A stretch of DNA of 64,000 nucleotides from Rhinopithecus roxellana (GCF_007565055.1 NC_044559.1:100214759-100278758), one strand, 5' to 3'. Shown: positions 35,019 to 47,713, counted from the first letter of the stretch. Numbers and translations: made by a program. The notes: generated from the sequence alone by a model not told the origin.

Positions 35019-36566
35019 TTCCATTCATTTATGAATTGCTTTTATCCAACAGATTTTTCATTTCTGAAGCTACTTACACTATTATCAAAAGAAGTTTATC
35101 ATGGAGAGAGAAATGTACAATAATCATTGAATTCCACTTAGAATGATATAGGAAAACCTAGTTATCCAGAAATAATTCACTGTATCTGACATAGATAAAA
35201 GATGATCTGGAGGGAGGCAATGGGAAATGAACCAATTGTAATTCATTAAACCAGATTTTAATTGTTGTATATAGGTTTTATGCTTCTAATTCCTGTAAGT
35301 AGAAAAGAAGCTATACTAAACAAATTACAAGTTTGTGTTTATAGTGTCTTCCTAACATTTTAAATTACTTTCCTTTCACCTTATTAGTAATTTTGGTATT
35401 TAGGGTAGAGCACTTACACTCCAGTGGGAAAGAGCAGCTGTGTAATCCAGAAATACCTGGTCCAGCAATCAGCCTATGTTCTCGTAACTTCTTTTAATCT
35501 CCACCTCCTCCCTTCCAAATCAACTCCATTACAACAAGTGTAATGTTGACTGATGACTTCAGAGAGAGAGACAGAGATTTGGTTGGTGGGGTCCACACCG
35601 AGCAGCACAATTCCCCCAGATCCCACGTTCAGGCTCCCCGCTGACATTCACTTCCCCCAAGCGGCCAGTCCAGCCTGGCTTTAGTGTCTTTCTACTCTCC
35701 ACCTCCAGCATCCTCGGTTTTATGTCCACATACCCATCGCTTTTCCGCAAACATAGGACAATCTGGCCAGTCCACTTACCTGACTCCATCTTCCAGGGGA
35801 AGGGTGGATAGTGTGTGTGTGGGTTGTAAATAATATTTTATCTGTCACAAGTAACACTGAGCATAACGGAACCAAACGAGAAAAGAAAATGGAAGTTTAT
35901 GTTTTTATTACAGACACTTTAAAAATTAAGTCTAAGGTGTTCTTTTTCAACTGGACAAATGCCACAGAAGACAGTTTCGGGTGTTTGTTTCCGTTGGTGT
36001 GTAGCTGTGAGAGAATAGACGAGAATCACTGAGCTGTTTACTTCTGGTAGTGGTGGCCAGGTTGTGTCACTCTGTGCATTTTCATCCGACTTTCACCAGC
36101 ACCACGGGGCAGACATTTGAGAAACAGCTTACGTGAGTTATAAGTCTGTGACTGTGGAAAAGAAAAAAAAAAAAAAAACTTGATGTTTTACATAAAAATC
36201 CATATTTCTGACTTCCACTGAAAATCTTCAGACCCAGATTTACACATGGAAACAATTGGCTAAAGCCTGGTGTTGATTGACTCCATTCATTTACATTTTC
36301 AGCTCTAAGTTCAGTTCTGCTGTCTAGTAACTGAACCTCCCATCTAAGTCTTCCATTCCTCACCAGCTGTCAAACATCTTTTTTTGCAGTTTTCATGCTT
36401 TTATTCTAAGATTGTAGAAAAAAGAAAAACCAAACCCTTTTCATTTTAAAGAAATATTTTAAAGTACATTGTGAACTTTTTTCTTTTTTTTTATCCTAAA
36501 ATGGAAACATAAACTCTACAGACAATTTTGTAGCATTATAGTAATTTACAAATGTTTGGGCGGGGT
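35019..36566. other. Intron 3, no exon seen
   Basis: About 1.5 kb without a recognised exon or repeat. The block 35570-35790 is GC-richer with several CpGs, and its frames are short on both strands. Confidence 0.35.
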
Positions 36567-36578
36567 CAGCTGCTATTC

Positions 36579-36862
36579 CTGAGACAGAGTCTCACTCTGT
36601 CACCCATGCTGGAGTGCTGTGGCACCATCCCAGTTCACTGCAACCTCTGCCGCCCAGGTTCAAGCCATCCTCCCAACTCAGTTCCCCAAGTAGCTGGGAC
36701 CACAGGCATGTGCCACCGTGCCTGGCTAATTTTTGAATTTTTTTGAAGAAACAGGGCTTCGCCATGTTGCCCTGGCTGGACTCTAACTCATGGGCTCAAG
36801 TGATCCACCCACCTTGGCCTCCCAAAGTGCTGGGATTACAGACTTGAGCCACCGTGTCCAGC
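36579..36862 (-). repeat. Alu, antisense, nearly tailless
   Basis: Antisense Alu from 'ctgagacagagtctcactc' to 'gtgtccagc'. It is flanked by perfect 12 bp duplications CAGCTGCTATTC at 36567-36578 and 36863-36874. Almost no poly-T is left at the tail side. Confidence 0.92.
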
Positions 36863-37041
36863 CAGCTGCTATTCTTTTGCATAAAATGTATTAATTTATT
36901 AAGAAGAAACAAGAGTTTTGCCATTTATCCTCACAAATACTTAACAAAGTAAATTTTGGCACGTTAAAAACATCTTAGATTATCTTATTCTGTAAACATC
37001 TATCAAATTAATATTTAAGATTTCTCTGGATTTTATTTCAG

Positions 37042-37186
37042 CACTACATATGTCCTTAGAGGACAGCATAAAATGGCTTGGAGAAGTTATGGCTGAAATA
37101 GGACCAACACATTCGCAAAAAAGTGAGGACTGGAATATCTTTGATGTAAAACAAGCCAATGCTATCATTGATTACTTAAAAATCAG
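37042..37186 (+). CDS. CABCOCO1: CABCOCO1-like gene, coding exon 4
   Basis: 145 nt between acceptor ttttatttcag| and donor AG|gtatgg. Its first two bases complete ACA (Thr) with the last base of exon 3. It then reads LHMSLEDSIKWLGEVMAEIG, continues NIFDVKQANAIIDYLKI and leaves AG for exon 5. It matches my memory of the C10orf107 protein well. No stop or indel is present. Confidence 0.87.
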
Positions 37187-37431
37187 GTATGGATTATTTT
37201 CAGTAACATTTATTTTTCATTTCACATCTTCTGGAAAATGTCTGTTAAGTAAAAGTAATTCAGTTTTTGGCAAATTCAGATATTTACAGAATTTATGCTG
37301 TAATTAGCCCAACCAATAATTAGGTAATTAAATCTTCTTTAAATTAGGTGTTCAAATATTTCATCTAATAACTAAAAGTCAGAACAGTGAACAGTTTGGC
37401 TAACTTTGCATTCTGAGAAAAAAAGGTTTGT

Positions 37432-37529
37432 GTGTGATAAATATAATTTCATCTAGAATTAAAATAAATTAAGACCTTCATTTTTCTTTGCATCTCTAAT
37501 TAATACTTATTAATAGGATGATTCAGATT
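37432..37529 (+). repeat. Intronic repeat copy B (pair with 34917-35018)
   Basis: Same-orientation counterpart of copy A, about 2.5 kb away. The pair brackets exon 4. Confidence 0.75.
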
Positions 37530-38989
37530 AATCAGATGCAATTACAATAGACTCTATATTTTAGGTAGTTGATCTTTCCAACTACCTGATTCTACATTTT
37601 GAAGAGCAACATTCATTGCTATTTAAATATTTATTTTGAATGCTTTATATTAGAAATTGAAGAGATTTATGAATATACTTCCTCAAATTTATTACATCCC
37701 CTGAAATATCTTGTAATATTGACCAATTAAACTCATTAAGTCTTTCTACTGCTTAGAAAATGATGGAAGGAAAGTATTTTTATTACAGTGATTCTTCATT
37801 GGTGAACTAAGAAATTTGTCTTTTTATATAATCTGTCACAAGGTCTCCAGCAGAGTCATGCATCTCTCTAAAGGGACATTTTTAGAGTTTGCAAATATTC
37901 AAACAAGAGTGGGTTAAAATCTTTTGTCAAGCCGAAAGCTTCTGCATAATATTTTTGTTCCTCTTATACTATATACTCCAGTGTTTTTCAACTTTAAAAT
38001 TTAAAATGCTAAAATAAGAGTGCTGACTGATATCCTAGACATGCTCATGATTTGCTTGGCAAGGATTCTAGCTGAAATCTAGAAAGCTTTTTAAATACTA
38101 GCATGTTTAATATGATAAAGTTTATATATTGGTTTCTGGCATGAATTAATAATGTCATATGATATAATATGGTTTTTACGTAATAGCATTTGATATAATG
38201 TGGTTTCTTAATATTAAAACATAGCTCCTAAGGGGTATCTCTCAGTAAAAGCTGGAGTAGTTTTCATATCAATTAAAGTAAGGCAAGGTCCTTGTGTTGG
38301 GGGAGACGATGGCAATCCAGAATTGGAGGAGAGCCTATTCCTCAAGGTCTTTCTACCCATCAGGGTTTGAGAATCACTGGGCAAGAGGAATTCTACTTTG
38401 CACATTGTGTTAGCATCCTTCTTTTCCTTCTCTATTTGAACAGTCCCAGTTTCTCTTGCAGAACACATTTTTACAACTGAGCTAGCCCAGGAAGTTTCTA
38501 ATGGGCACAGGGACTGGTAGTTAACCAGGGCCACAAAACCCATGCCATAATGACCCCTTCTAGAAGGTAAAGGATGGCAGCTCTTTTCCCCTTCATCTTG
38601 TCTCTCTGGGCAAATGTTCATTGACATATTTCTTGACATTGTCCTTCAGAAAACAATTAAGTTAAGAGAGGATGTCCATGTTCATCACCTTTAGATCCTA
38701 ACCAGGGTAATTTCACATATTATAAATCCCTGATATTACTACTTCACTAAAAATAAAACGAAAAGTAGTATTTAAGAAATTAGTCAAAGTAAATCACAAC
38801 AATTGTTGATGCTGTTAAGTCTTCATATTGTTATTTCAAAGAAATTATGCAATTTAAATATCCCTATTACAGAACTATAAAATATCAGTTAGTAGGATAT
38901 CTGGAATTGATTCTGAAGTTGGGTAAAAGAAAATATGCTTTTCTACAACACCTGTTGAGAATCCCTCAAAAGTCCACAAATGAGAGTTT
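37530..38989. other. Intron 4, no exon seen
   Basis: About 1.5 kb of AT-rich intron. The segment 38220-38640 is less AT-rich, with an open minus-strand frame of 141 codons that lacks recognisable domains, splice context or codon support. I regard it as chance. Confidence 0.35.
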
Positions 38990-39150
38990 AGGGGGAACTG
39001 CGAGGAGGGGCAGCATCAAGAAGAATAACTAATAGATGCTGGGCTTAATACCTAAGTGATAGGTTGATCTCTGCAGCAAACCACCATGGCACCCATTTAA
39101 ACCTACACATCCTGCACATGTACCCTCACAGTGAAAAGTTGAAGGAAAAA
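38990..39150 (+). mobile_element. L1 3' end fragment, sense
   Basis: 'agatgctgggcttaatacc', 'gtgataggttgatctctgc', 'agcaaaccaccatggcac' and 'catcctgcacatgtaccc' are the 3' UTR of a primate or late mammalian L1. Confidence 0.75.
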
Positions 39151-40952
39151 AACAGTTTAATAACAACGAAATCATATATTTTTCATTTTGATTACTACAA
39201 AGCAATTTTATAAATATGAAGGTAACCCAGTTATCAAAAGTATAAGTGTTTGAATTTAACCCGATACTAAGTTTACCCAACCACTAAAACCCCTAGTCAA
39301 TTTAGGTAAAGCAGTTTTTAGAACATGACCCATAGCACATGAAACTTAACTGACAATAAAATGGAAATTTCATTTGATGCCCTTAACACACTCTGTCCTG
39401 TGTCTGTGATTTGAAAAAAACTAATACCAAATTTCCTCCCCTACATGACTGTAAGTACTGGCAAATCTAGCTGTACAAATCTAGTTTTACATTTGTACAA
39501 TGTATTGTATAATGTATACAAATATAAATACTTCTGCAGCTTTTTAGTATAAAACATCATTTACATATATATGGCCCAAGTACACGTCTGTCATTGTGGA
39601 TTCTATCTATTTATGGGAATTAGGCGATAGTAATCTCAGGTGTACACTCAATATAAGAGGCATGTACCCAAAAAAAGAAAATCAACCCTGCCGCTCTGTA
39701 AACCACAGGGTATTGCACTTCCAGGCATCGAGCCAGACATCTTGAATTATTTTCACTTCATCTCTCTTCAATTTAGAACTAAGACTAAATGTTTGACAAA
39801 ATAATCTAGGATGTTGAGTCAGTCAGAAGAGGAAGAAAATGCATTATCGCAGTTGAAGTGTCACTTTGTTCCCATGCAGCACTACCTAATCGCTCCTGGT
39901 AAATCTGGACAAGTCCTGGCCTTGCCCCCAAGTCTGCACCTTTGACCACCACATCCAAATCACGCATTTTATTTTCAGTGTTAAGAAGTGAATTTCCTTC
40001 TTGGCATGGGACAACCTAATTCCTATATGCAATGAAAAGAATAAGGCTGAAAGACTATGAAATTTCAGGAAGGAAGATCTATGAACTAAATTATTTGTGT
40101 GACACAAGATAGAGAAAGGGAAATTTTATGCTGGTTCATTGAGAGGAAGCCAAGTTGTTTCCAAAATACTCTATAGTCTTTAATTTTTCTACTTAAAATC
40201 TGTTGTTGCCAGTGTAATATTTTTGACCTTAAGGCTTTCTCTAGATAACCAGTGTAAGTTAGGGAGAGTTTGAATTTATTTTGCGTCACTGAATTATCAA
40301 AATTCACTAATCTTGATGTATTTTTCTAGCCAACAAATCAAAGTAATGTGAAAAGCTAAGTTACTTTTCTGAATATTGATGAGTAATTTGAATGTACAAG
40401 AGGTTTTTTTCCCCAAAAAATACCATGACAGAGTCTGCACACCCATCACTTTTTAATGGATTGTGTTACTAGTGAGATCAACTGCTAATATAACTCAGAG
40501 AGACTCAGCTGCCTGAGGATTTCTTCATTGATTTCAAATGAATTGAAACTTTGATCCATTACAACATCCAGGAGAAGCCATTATTATACATGCTCTGTAG
40601 CTACATTTTGCAAATGTTAATTTCTCAGTTATATTAAAATCAATTTCCTTAAATAGCAAAAGGCACCGGAGTGAAAGAGAAACCACTAAGACAATTTTTT
40701 GTTCTTGAGCATTTTGGTGTATTATGAGTCTATTAATTTTCTCAACCAGCAGGAAGAGAACTAGAAAAATTCAAATATTATCACAAACAGGATATTAGAA
40801 GTCAGCCCTTCAGTAAATTTTTAACTCTTAATAATGCATTGCTCCTTAAACTTACTAGAATACTTATTTTAAGGACCTCCTATCCTTTGGTTCTTTATAG
40901 GGTTTTGTATGCTGACCACCTAGTCTTTAGGGTAAGAACTGAAGAAATGATC
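39151..40952. other. Intron 4, no exon seen
   Basis: About 1.8 kb with no recognised exon, RNA gene or repeat family. Confidence 0.35.
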
Positions 40953-41210
40953 TTTTTTTTTTTCTGTCGCCTAGGCTGGAGTGTAGTGGCACGATCTTGG
41001 CTCACTGCAAGGTCTGCCTCCTGGGTTCAGGCCACTCTCCCACCTCAGCCTCCCGAGTAGCTGGGACTACAGGCGCCCACCACCATGCCCGGCTAATTTT
41101 TTGTATTTTTAGTAGAGATGGGGTTTCACGGTGTCAGCCAGGATGGTCTCAATCTCCTAACCTTGTGATCTGCCCGCCTTGGCCTCCCAAAGTGCTGGGA
41201 TTACAGGCAT
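40953..41210 (-). repeat. AluY/S, antisense, 5'-truncated
   Basis: Antisense Alu from a short T run to 'ggattacaggcat'. The final ~20 bp of the element start are missing (5' truncation), as is the 'gagacggagtct' block after the poly-T. Flanks 'gaagaaatgatctt' and 'gaaggaattatctt' look like imperfect target duplications. Confidence 0.9.
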
Positions 41211-41813
41211 GAAGGAATTATCTTTCTTAAATTAATGTTTCCCTTTCATGTGTGACCAAATATTCTGCAAACAACTCAGACATTTTCTAAATGGATTTTA
41301 ATTCATGTGCCCTCATTTTTCAGGTATTATTAGAGATGAATTTAACATTGAAACAGTTTGAGAATGTGAGAAGTAATTGATATAGAGGTAGATTATATAA
41401 TTCAGTGCTATTTGTACCAGAGGAAAATGACTCCTGTTTGCAGCAAAACATAGCAAATAATGTGAAGTTTCATGTTATTTAGGAATGGTGCATTATTTGC
41501 TTTTAAGCTAGGAAAGGTCAAGATGCCATCCAATTTCTCCCTTATTTCTAACTTACCCACTCATTACAGATGGGTTTACTGATATTATTCTAGGTATTGT
41601 GTTATATTGTCATCTCCTTAAAAACTAAAACTCTTAATTTCTTAGCATTTCCAGACAATTTCTTTTGGAATAAGGGAGGGTGCTAATTCTATTTTGGTGT
41701 TTGATAGCATTAGCTTGGTCAATATGAAGTTTCCTTTAATAAATGTTTTTACATATTGTGGGTTTTTTTCCTGAAATCAACGTATCAGAGTGCACATTTA
41801 TTTTATATTTCAG

Positions 41814-41886
41814 CTTATTTCAACACTACAAGCTATATGAGTTTATGTTCTTCTCTGCCAGGGAAGAAATTGTGATAGGAACTGAG
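41814..41886 (+). CDS. CABCOCO1: CABCOCO1-like gene, coding exon 5
   Basis: 73 nt between acceptor ttatatttcag| and donor GAG|gtaagt. The first base completes AGC (Ser) with exon 4. It then reads LFQHYKLYEFMFFSAREEIV and ends IGTE in phase 0. Read-through past the donor meets a stop 15 codons on, so splicing to a downstream exon is expected. No convincing phase-0 partner was found before 64000. Confidence 0.85.
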
Positions 41887-42244
41887 GTAAGTAATTTATC
41901 TAGATGGAACCAATTAAGCAGAATCACTTAATGCATGCTGATCAGCATCTGGATCTTTAACTGCTTAAAGCAACTTCTTGTCAAGATTATTCAAGTGTTA
42001 ATATAACCAACTCGTAGTTTGCAAAAAGAATAATTGTATAAAGAGATCTTTGAATTAGGAAAATAAGCTGTCTTTTGGCATTGAAAGCATTGTGAATCAT
42101 TTATACTTTGTGTATTTATGGATTATTTGACAAAGTTCAATTGGATAAGGTACATATGTCTTCATAAAAACAAAATCAGAAAAACTGATAAACTAGTAAT
42201 TTGCAAAAAGAATAATTATATAAAGTAAATGTAATAACTCAGTG
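41887..42244. other. Intron 5 start with a 35 bp repeat pair
   Basis: Holds two 35 bp near-identical copies (42009-42043 and 42191-42225, 32/35 matches) around 'tttgcaaaaagaataatt'. Confidence 0.8.
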
Positions 42245-42630
42245 AAATCCCTTCTATTTTCGCTTTTTTTTCATTCTACTCATTGTTTAAGACCTAATTT
42301 AAGTCCCACTTCCTCAATGAATCAAACCTACATTAATTGCATCATAATCTCAAACAAAAGGTTTAGACAAACTCTGTAATCAATCCTATTATTGCGTGCT
42401 AACTGATCTCTTATTGCTGAGTTTGGGCTACTGCCGCACCAATAAGCATATCAATATTTACTGTGTTATATGGTTTCCTAATTGTTTCCTGTGGGTTGAT
42501 ATAGTCAGTACAACTCAACAGTAATTTTCCTGAAGACAAGGATATCTGCTGCTTTTCTGCTACAGCATATAGTACAATGTTGGATACAGTAACCCTTCAA
42601 TTAATGCTACATAAACAATTCAGTGCCTAG
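42245..42630 (+). repeat. L2 LINE 3' region, sense
   Basis: 'cacttcctcaatgaatc', 'tcctgaagacaaggatatctg', 'tacagcatatagtacaatg' and 'ttcaattaatgctacataaa' follow the L2 3' order. Confidence 0.65.
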
Positions 42631-42739
42631 GACAGCAGTTCTACAATGAAAGGCCTATCTGGAGACACTTTCAAACAGGCTTACTTATAATCATATATTT
42701 GTAATTCCTAGAAATGAATCCTGAGTAGGAAAACTTTTT

Positions 42740-43643
42740 TTTACTTTATTTTGTTTTATTTTATTTTTTATTATACTTTAAGTTCTGGGATACATGGGCA
42801 GAACGTGCAGGTTTGTTAAATAGCTATACACGTGCCATAGTGGTTTGCTGCACCCATCAACCCATCATCTACATTAGGTATTTCTCCTGATACTATCCCT
42901 CCCTTTACTCCCCACTCCCCGACAGGCCCTGGTGTGTGATGTTCCCCTCCCTGTGTCCATGTGTTCTCATTGTTCAACTCCCACTTATGAGTGAGAACAT
43001 GCAGTGTTTGGTTTTCTGTTCCTGTGTTAGTTTGCTGAGAATGATGGTTTCCAGCTTCATCCATGTCCCTGCAAAGGACATGAACTCATCCTTTTTTTAT
43101 GGCTACATAGTATTCTATGGTGTATATGTGCCACCTTTTCTTTATCCAATCTGTCATTGATGGGCATTTCACTTGGTTTCAAATATTTACTACTGTGAAT
43201 ACTCCTGCAATAAACACGCGTGTGCATGTGTCTTTATAGTAGCATGATTTATAATCCTTTGGGTATATACCCAGTAATGGGATTGCTGGGTCAAATAGTA
43301 TTTCTGGTTCTAGATCCTTGAGGAATTGCACACTGTCTTCCACAATGGTTGAAGTAATTTACACTCCCACCAACAGTGTAAAAGCATTCCTGTTTCTCCA
43401 TATCCTCTCCAGCATCTGTTGTTTCCTGACTTTTTAATGATCGCCATTCTAACTGCCACGAGATGGTATCTCATTGTGGTTTTGATTTGCATTTCTCTAA
43501 TGATCAGTAATGATGAGCTTCTTTTCATATGTTTCTTGGCTACATAAATGTCTTCTTTTGAGAAGTGTCTGTTCATGTCCTTCACCCACTTTTTGATGGG
43601 GTTGTTTTTTCTTGTAAATTTGTTTAAGTTCCTTGTAGATTCC
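42740..43643 (-). mobile_element. L1PA/L1PB 3' fragment, antisense, 5'-truncated
   Basis: Antisense L1 from its A-rich tail ('tttattttattttttatta'), through 3' UTR text 'gtgcaggtttgttaaat', to the end of ORF2 ('tgatggggttgttttttctt'). On the minus strand the ORF2 C-terminus reads in pieces, for example MKDMNRHFSKEDIYVAKKHM. It is more diverged than the 5-11 kb element. Confidence 0.92.
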
Positions 43644-45159
43644 AGGAAATCATTTTAAAGAGACTAAAGATGCCATTAAAAAATAGTGCTTCTGTAGGTC
43701 CTCAATTACTTTAGGGGGCTTTGTTGCCTCCTAGAAGTACTAGGGACAGGAGTGGCAATAATCAGAAATAAACAGTGAGTAAGGGGATATTCACATTACC
43801 TTTGTAATTTTCCTGATATTAAGAAACACACGGAACATGCCAGCTATTCTGACTTCCTGGGTATTGTTATTCTGGAATTTATAAATTACTTGCTTCATAA
43901 ACACCTCAGTCACCATTACTCACTCTTCATTTGGGTACTTGCTCTAATGCCAGCCTTTTAAAAGTGAACTGCCAGAAAACAAGGAACCCTTTTTGCTTCT
44001 GACTTTCCTAAAAATTACTTCTTTGCAGTCTCCTCATACTGTAGCTTAAATTAGGTGTCACTTGACAAAGTTTCACTGAAAAACGTTTCCATTTCAGAAT
44101 TACATCATATCGTGTGACAGCCCTTGCAATAATTATCAGTTTGGAATATAATCCTATCTCATGTATTCAAGCAAAACTTTGGGGAAATGATAGTGGCTTC
44201 AGTAACAGCATAAGTAGATATTTAGAGTGATCAAGAAAAAATTTCAGAAAGAACTCCCTTTTCCTTTGTTAATTACACAATCATGCCTTTCTTCTATATT
44301 GTAAGGATATATTTAGGTGACATTTACACTATGGAAAGATAAAACGGAGAAAGTAGACAGGGATTGGCTGCTTTATTTTCCATTGTCATTTGTATTTTCC
44401 CCAGGCTGACCAGAGCAATGAAAAAAAAATCTTTAAGAGAATGATGTTGGGTCTTTAAGAATTAGGCCACTCATGGCATTTTAAAGGATTAGTGAAAGTA
44501 TTTTACGACATTTTAGAAGTGTTTGCTAACCCTTGGTACATTTTAGAAGTGTTTGCTAACCCTTTCATGGAGGAGGTAGGGGCCTGCCCCAGTAATATGA
44601 TTATTCATGCTGATATCAGGGCTCTGGGACCAAATAATGGCCACAAGACAAACACATGAATGTTTGAAATTTAACTCTTAGGCAAGCATTCAAGTTAGAT
44701 AACACTGATGAAATTTAGTTTCTTTAATCGTGGATAGATGAGAAAAAAACATAAATCCCCTCTAATCATAGAAGTGTCCATTTCATAAGTGAGAACAGAA
44801 TGATGAAATAGAATATCACCATTTGTCAACCTTTAATAAAATAATAGATCTAGGCAATGATGATGAGTAGCTCCTGACATCACAAAAAGAAAGAAAACCA
44901 GACATCACTTGCTTGTTAATAAAATTATACAAAACCCCATATAAATTGCTCTTGCAATTTGAACTCGATAGTCTTTTAGTCAGTCTTCTAACACTAACTT
45001 CTCATTTACTGGAAATATGGAAGATAAAGGAATATGTTAAGGATATCACAAAAAGGCAATTAGCAAACCAGGGTATAGGAGATTCTACAGGACAGAAGAC
45101 ATGGAATATTCAACAAATAAATCTCAAAGAAATAAAAAAAAACATAAAAGGTGAACCTG
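43644..45159. other. Intron 5, includes a 30 bp tandem duplication
   Basis: No exon seen. At 44508-44564 a 27 bp segment containing 'ttttagaagtgtttgctaac' occurs twice with a 30 bp period. Confidence 0.6.
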
Positions 45160-45330
45160 TGGATTAAAAAATGACTGAATCAAATTCAATGTAGGTATCT
45201 TATTTGGATCCTACTTCAAACAGACAGATAGACAAGCCAAACCACAAACACAAAACAGTTATGAGATCATCGGAGCATTTGAATATTGGCCACATAGTTG
45301 ATGATGACTGTTACTAATTCCTGGAACTTG
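45160..45330 (+). repeat. Old retroelement 3' end (LINE-like)
   Basis: 'ttatttggatcctacttcaa' and 'acagttatgagatcatcggagc' resemble the 3' tails of old L1M elements. The family is not certain. Confidence 0.4.
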
Positions 45331-45545
45331 TTAGTGTATTCCTTTCCATGGTAAAAGGGACTTTGCAGATTTGATTAAGTTTATGAATTTGAGATGGAGC
45401 GATTATTCTAGATTACTGAAGTGGGATCAATGTAATCTCCATGTAAGAGAAAGAGGAAGGCAGGAGGGTCAGAGTCAGAAAAAGGGAGATTTGAAGATGT
45501 CACACTGTTGGCCTGGAAGTTGGAGGAAGAGGCCACAACTTTATC
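45320..45545 (+). repeat. MaLR-type LTR fragment
   Basis: 'ggtaaaagggactttgcaga', 'ttgagatggagcgattattc', 'gtgggatcaatgtaatc' and 'aggcaggagggtcagagtcag' follow an old mammalian LTR consensus (MLT1-like). It is a non-coding relic. Confidence 0.5.
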
Positions 45546-45749
45546 AACTGGCTTGTCATCTCCTTCTCATAGTTCTTTTTAATACTTAATTATTATTGTT
45601 CATTTTTCTTAAATATGAAATTTAGAAATAAACCTGTGCATATGTGGATTTTTAGTATGTGGCATATATTAATATTTAGTAAATTGGCATGTAAAGTTAC
45701 TTGGGATAATTGGCTACATGTTTGTTAAAAACAAATTAGATTTTTACCT

Positions 45750-47180
45750 TATACCAAACTTAAAAATAAATCCAATTTATTAAGAGGTTCATTTCCCATA
45801 ATGGAAGACATATTCCTTAATGGCAAACTATAATTTGGTCAATACTTCCACTGAGAACAACTGGAAAAACTGGACAAGATTGTTTTAAGACTTAAATGTT
45901 TGAAAGCTCAGCTAGCAAAGCTCAAAAAAGATTATGAGCCTGACAGTCACAAATGCTTTCTACCTATAGACATCTACAAGTTTGGAAAAGGTAGCTAAGA
46001 AACTTAAAAGCTGAGAATTGAAGCTTTGGTAGACACATGGAGCTAGGAGAACAAAAATTGGAGGGGGAAGAGAATATAGCAAATTTTACAAGTAGCATGT
46101 TGGGTCTGCACAAGACCACATTTTAGGAGATCAGCCCTAACTACCATGGACTGAACTTCAATTTCAAATTTTCTCCATTTCTGGTGGATTCAGGTTAGCT
46201 GTGTATAGTGTTGTTAACTTCCTCTGTAAAATAAAATCATGCTACACTCCAGATTGTATCAACAGTTTTTCATAACCAATGTCTGTTACATAATAAAAAT
46301 CACACAGAAAACAAAAATAGACCACAAGTGTTCCAGATGATGGAGTAATTGGTCATGTACTTGAAAATAATTATCCTTAAGAAATATTCTAAAAAATACT
46401 CTTGAAAATGAAATATATAAATTTTAGCAGATAAAAATGATTACAATATTAAATGGAAGTTTTGAAATAGAAAAATACAATAAAAATTCAAAACCAAGTG
46501 GATGTGTTTAACAAGTTAGTCCATAGCTGAAGAGAAAAATTGGTAAACTGGAAGATAAATCAAAAGAAAAAAATCTAAAATAAAGCATGGGGATGCAAAA
46601 GCATGGTAAACACAGAAAATGGATGAGAGAGTATGGATATAGTAAAAGGTATAATGAGAGAACAAAAGTCAATTCTAGAATGAGAATATAGAAGTCACAT
46701 GTGAAGAGTTAATTTTCCAGAACTAGTCAACACCATTAGGACACAGATTTAGGATTTACTTGAACCTCAAATACATGTAAATCTCCACCTAAGCATATTA
46801 TAGTAAAATTTCTAAAAACGAAAGATGAAGACAATCTTAAAACCGGCCATAGAAAACAAAAGACATATCTCCTTCAGAGAAGTAACAATGAGACTGACAG
46901 CCAACGTCTCAACAGTAACAATGACAGCCAGAGGACCACAAAGTAATTTCAAATCGTCTTAAGAAAATAACTGTCAATCTAGAACTTCATTCAAAGAAAA
47001 AACACTTTCTGTGATAAAATAAGAAAAAGGCAAACAAGGCAGCGTAAACATGGGCAAAGAATATAAACAGACAATATGAGGATTTTAATAGAGGGATTTT
47101 TAGATTAAAAAATTAGAAAATTTATTACAAACAGAAACACACTAAAGGAAGTACTAATGGGTGCTCTCTGGGCATAAAGA
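45750..47180 (+). mobile_element. Ancient L1M/HAL1 ORF1-region relic
   Basis: 'gcaatcttaaaac..ggccatagaaaac'-type text, 'gacagccagaggaccacaa' and 'ctgtcaatctagaacttcatt' match the end of old L1 ORF1 in order. Fully decayed. Confidence 0.5.
47006..47072 (+). repeat. 67 bp direct repeat, copy 1
   Basis: About 92% identical to 48056-48122. Shared core: 'gataaaataagaaaaaggc', then 'atgggcaaagaatat'. Confidence 0.85.
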
Positions 47181-47250
47181 AAATGATTCCAAACAGCAAG
47201 TGAGAGAAATAGAAAGGAATGAAGAGCAAGTGAAACGGGACAGATTAGGA

Positions 47251-47275
47251 TGGATGGATAGATAGATAGATCGAT
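47251..47275 (+). repeat. (GATA)n microsatellite
   Basis: Short GGAT/AGAT tetranucleotide run. Confidence 0.75.
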
Positions 47276-47713
47276 CAATCTAAATTAATATTAAACGTGT
47301 TACACAAAATGTTTTGTGAGGTTTAAAATACACAATGACAATAGCATATAAGTTGACAGCAAGGTAAGTGAGTCAGTTTTCTAAGCCCCCTCCTGTTGTT
47401 TGAGGAAAGTAAAAGTACTTATTTATAAATATTTAATAAGTTAAGGATGCATATTATATCCTTGGGGTAAGCATTGAATAAATGATAATGCTAAGCTAAG
47501 AGAGGAGGAGGATGGAACAATAAAATCAGTTGAAGTACTAAATTTAAAATGCAAAACTATAGTAATAAATATGAGAAAAATATTAAGGAAAATAGTTTAA
47601 TTGTGGAATTGGCTATATAAATTTTTTTAACATGTGATGAAAAATACCGTGAATAAAATTTTAAGTCACTGGGAGAAAACATTTGCAAATTAACATATGA
47701 AGGTCAAAAAAAA

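Noticed and set aside
38214..38639. 141-codon minus-strand frame in intron 4
   Set aside because: No recognisable domain, no promoter or splice support, and mixed composition. Treated as chance.
42816..43585. Short frames resembling the ORF2 C-terminus on the minus strand and their shadows
   Set aside because: Fragments of a truncated, diverged L1 3' end. Not a gene.
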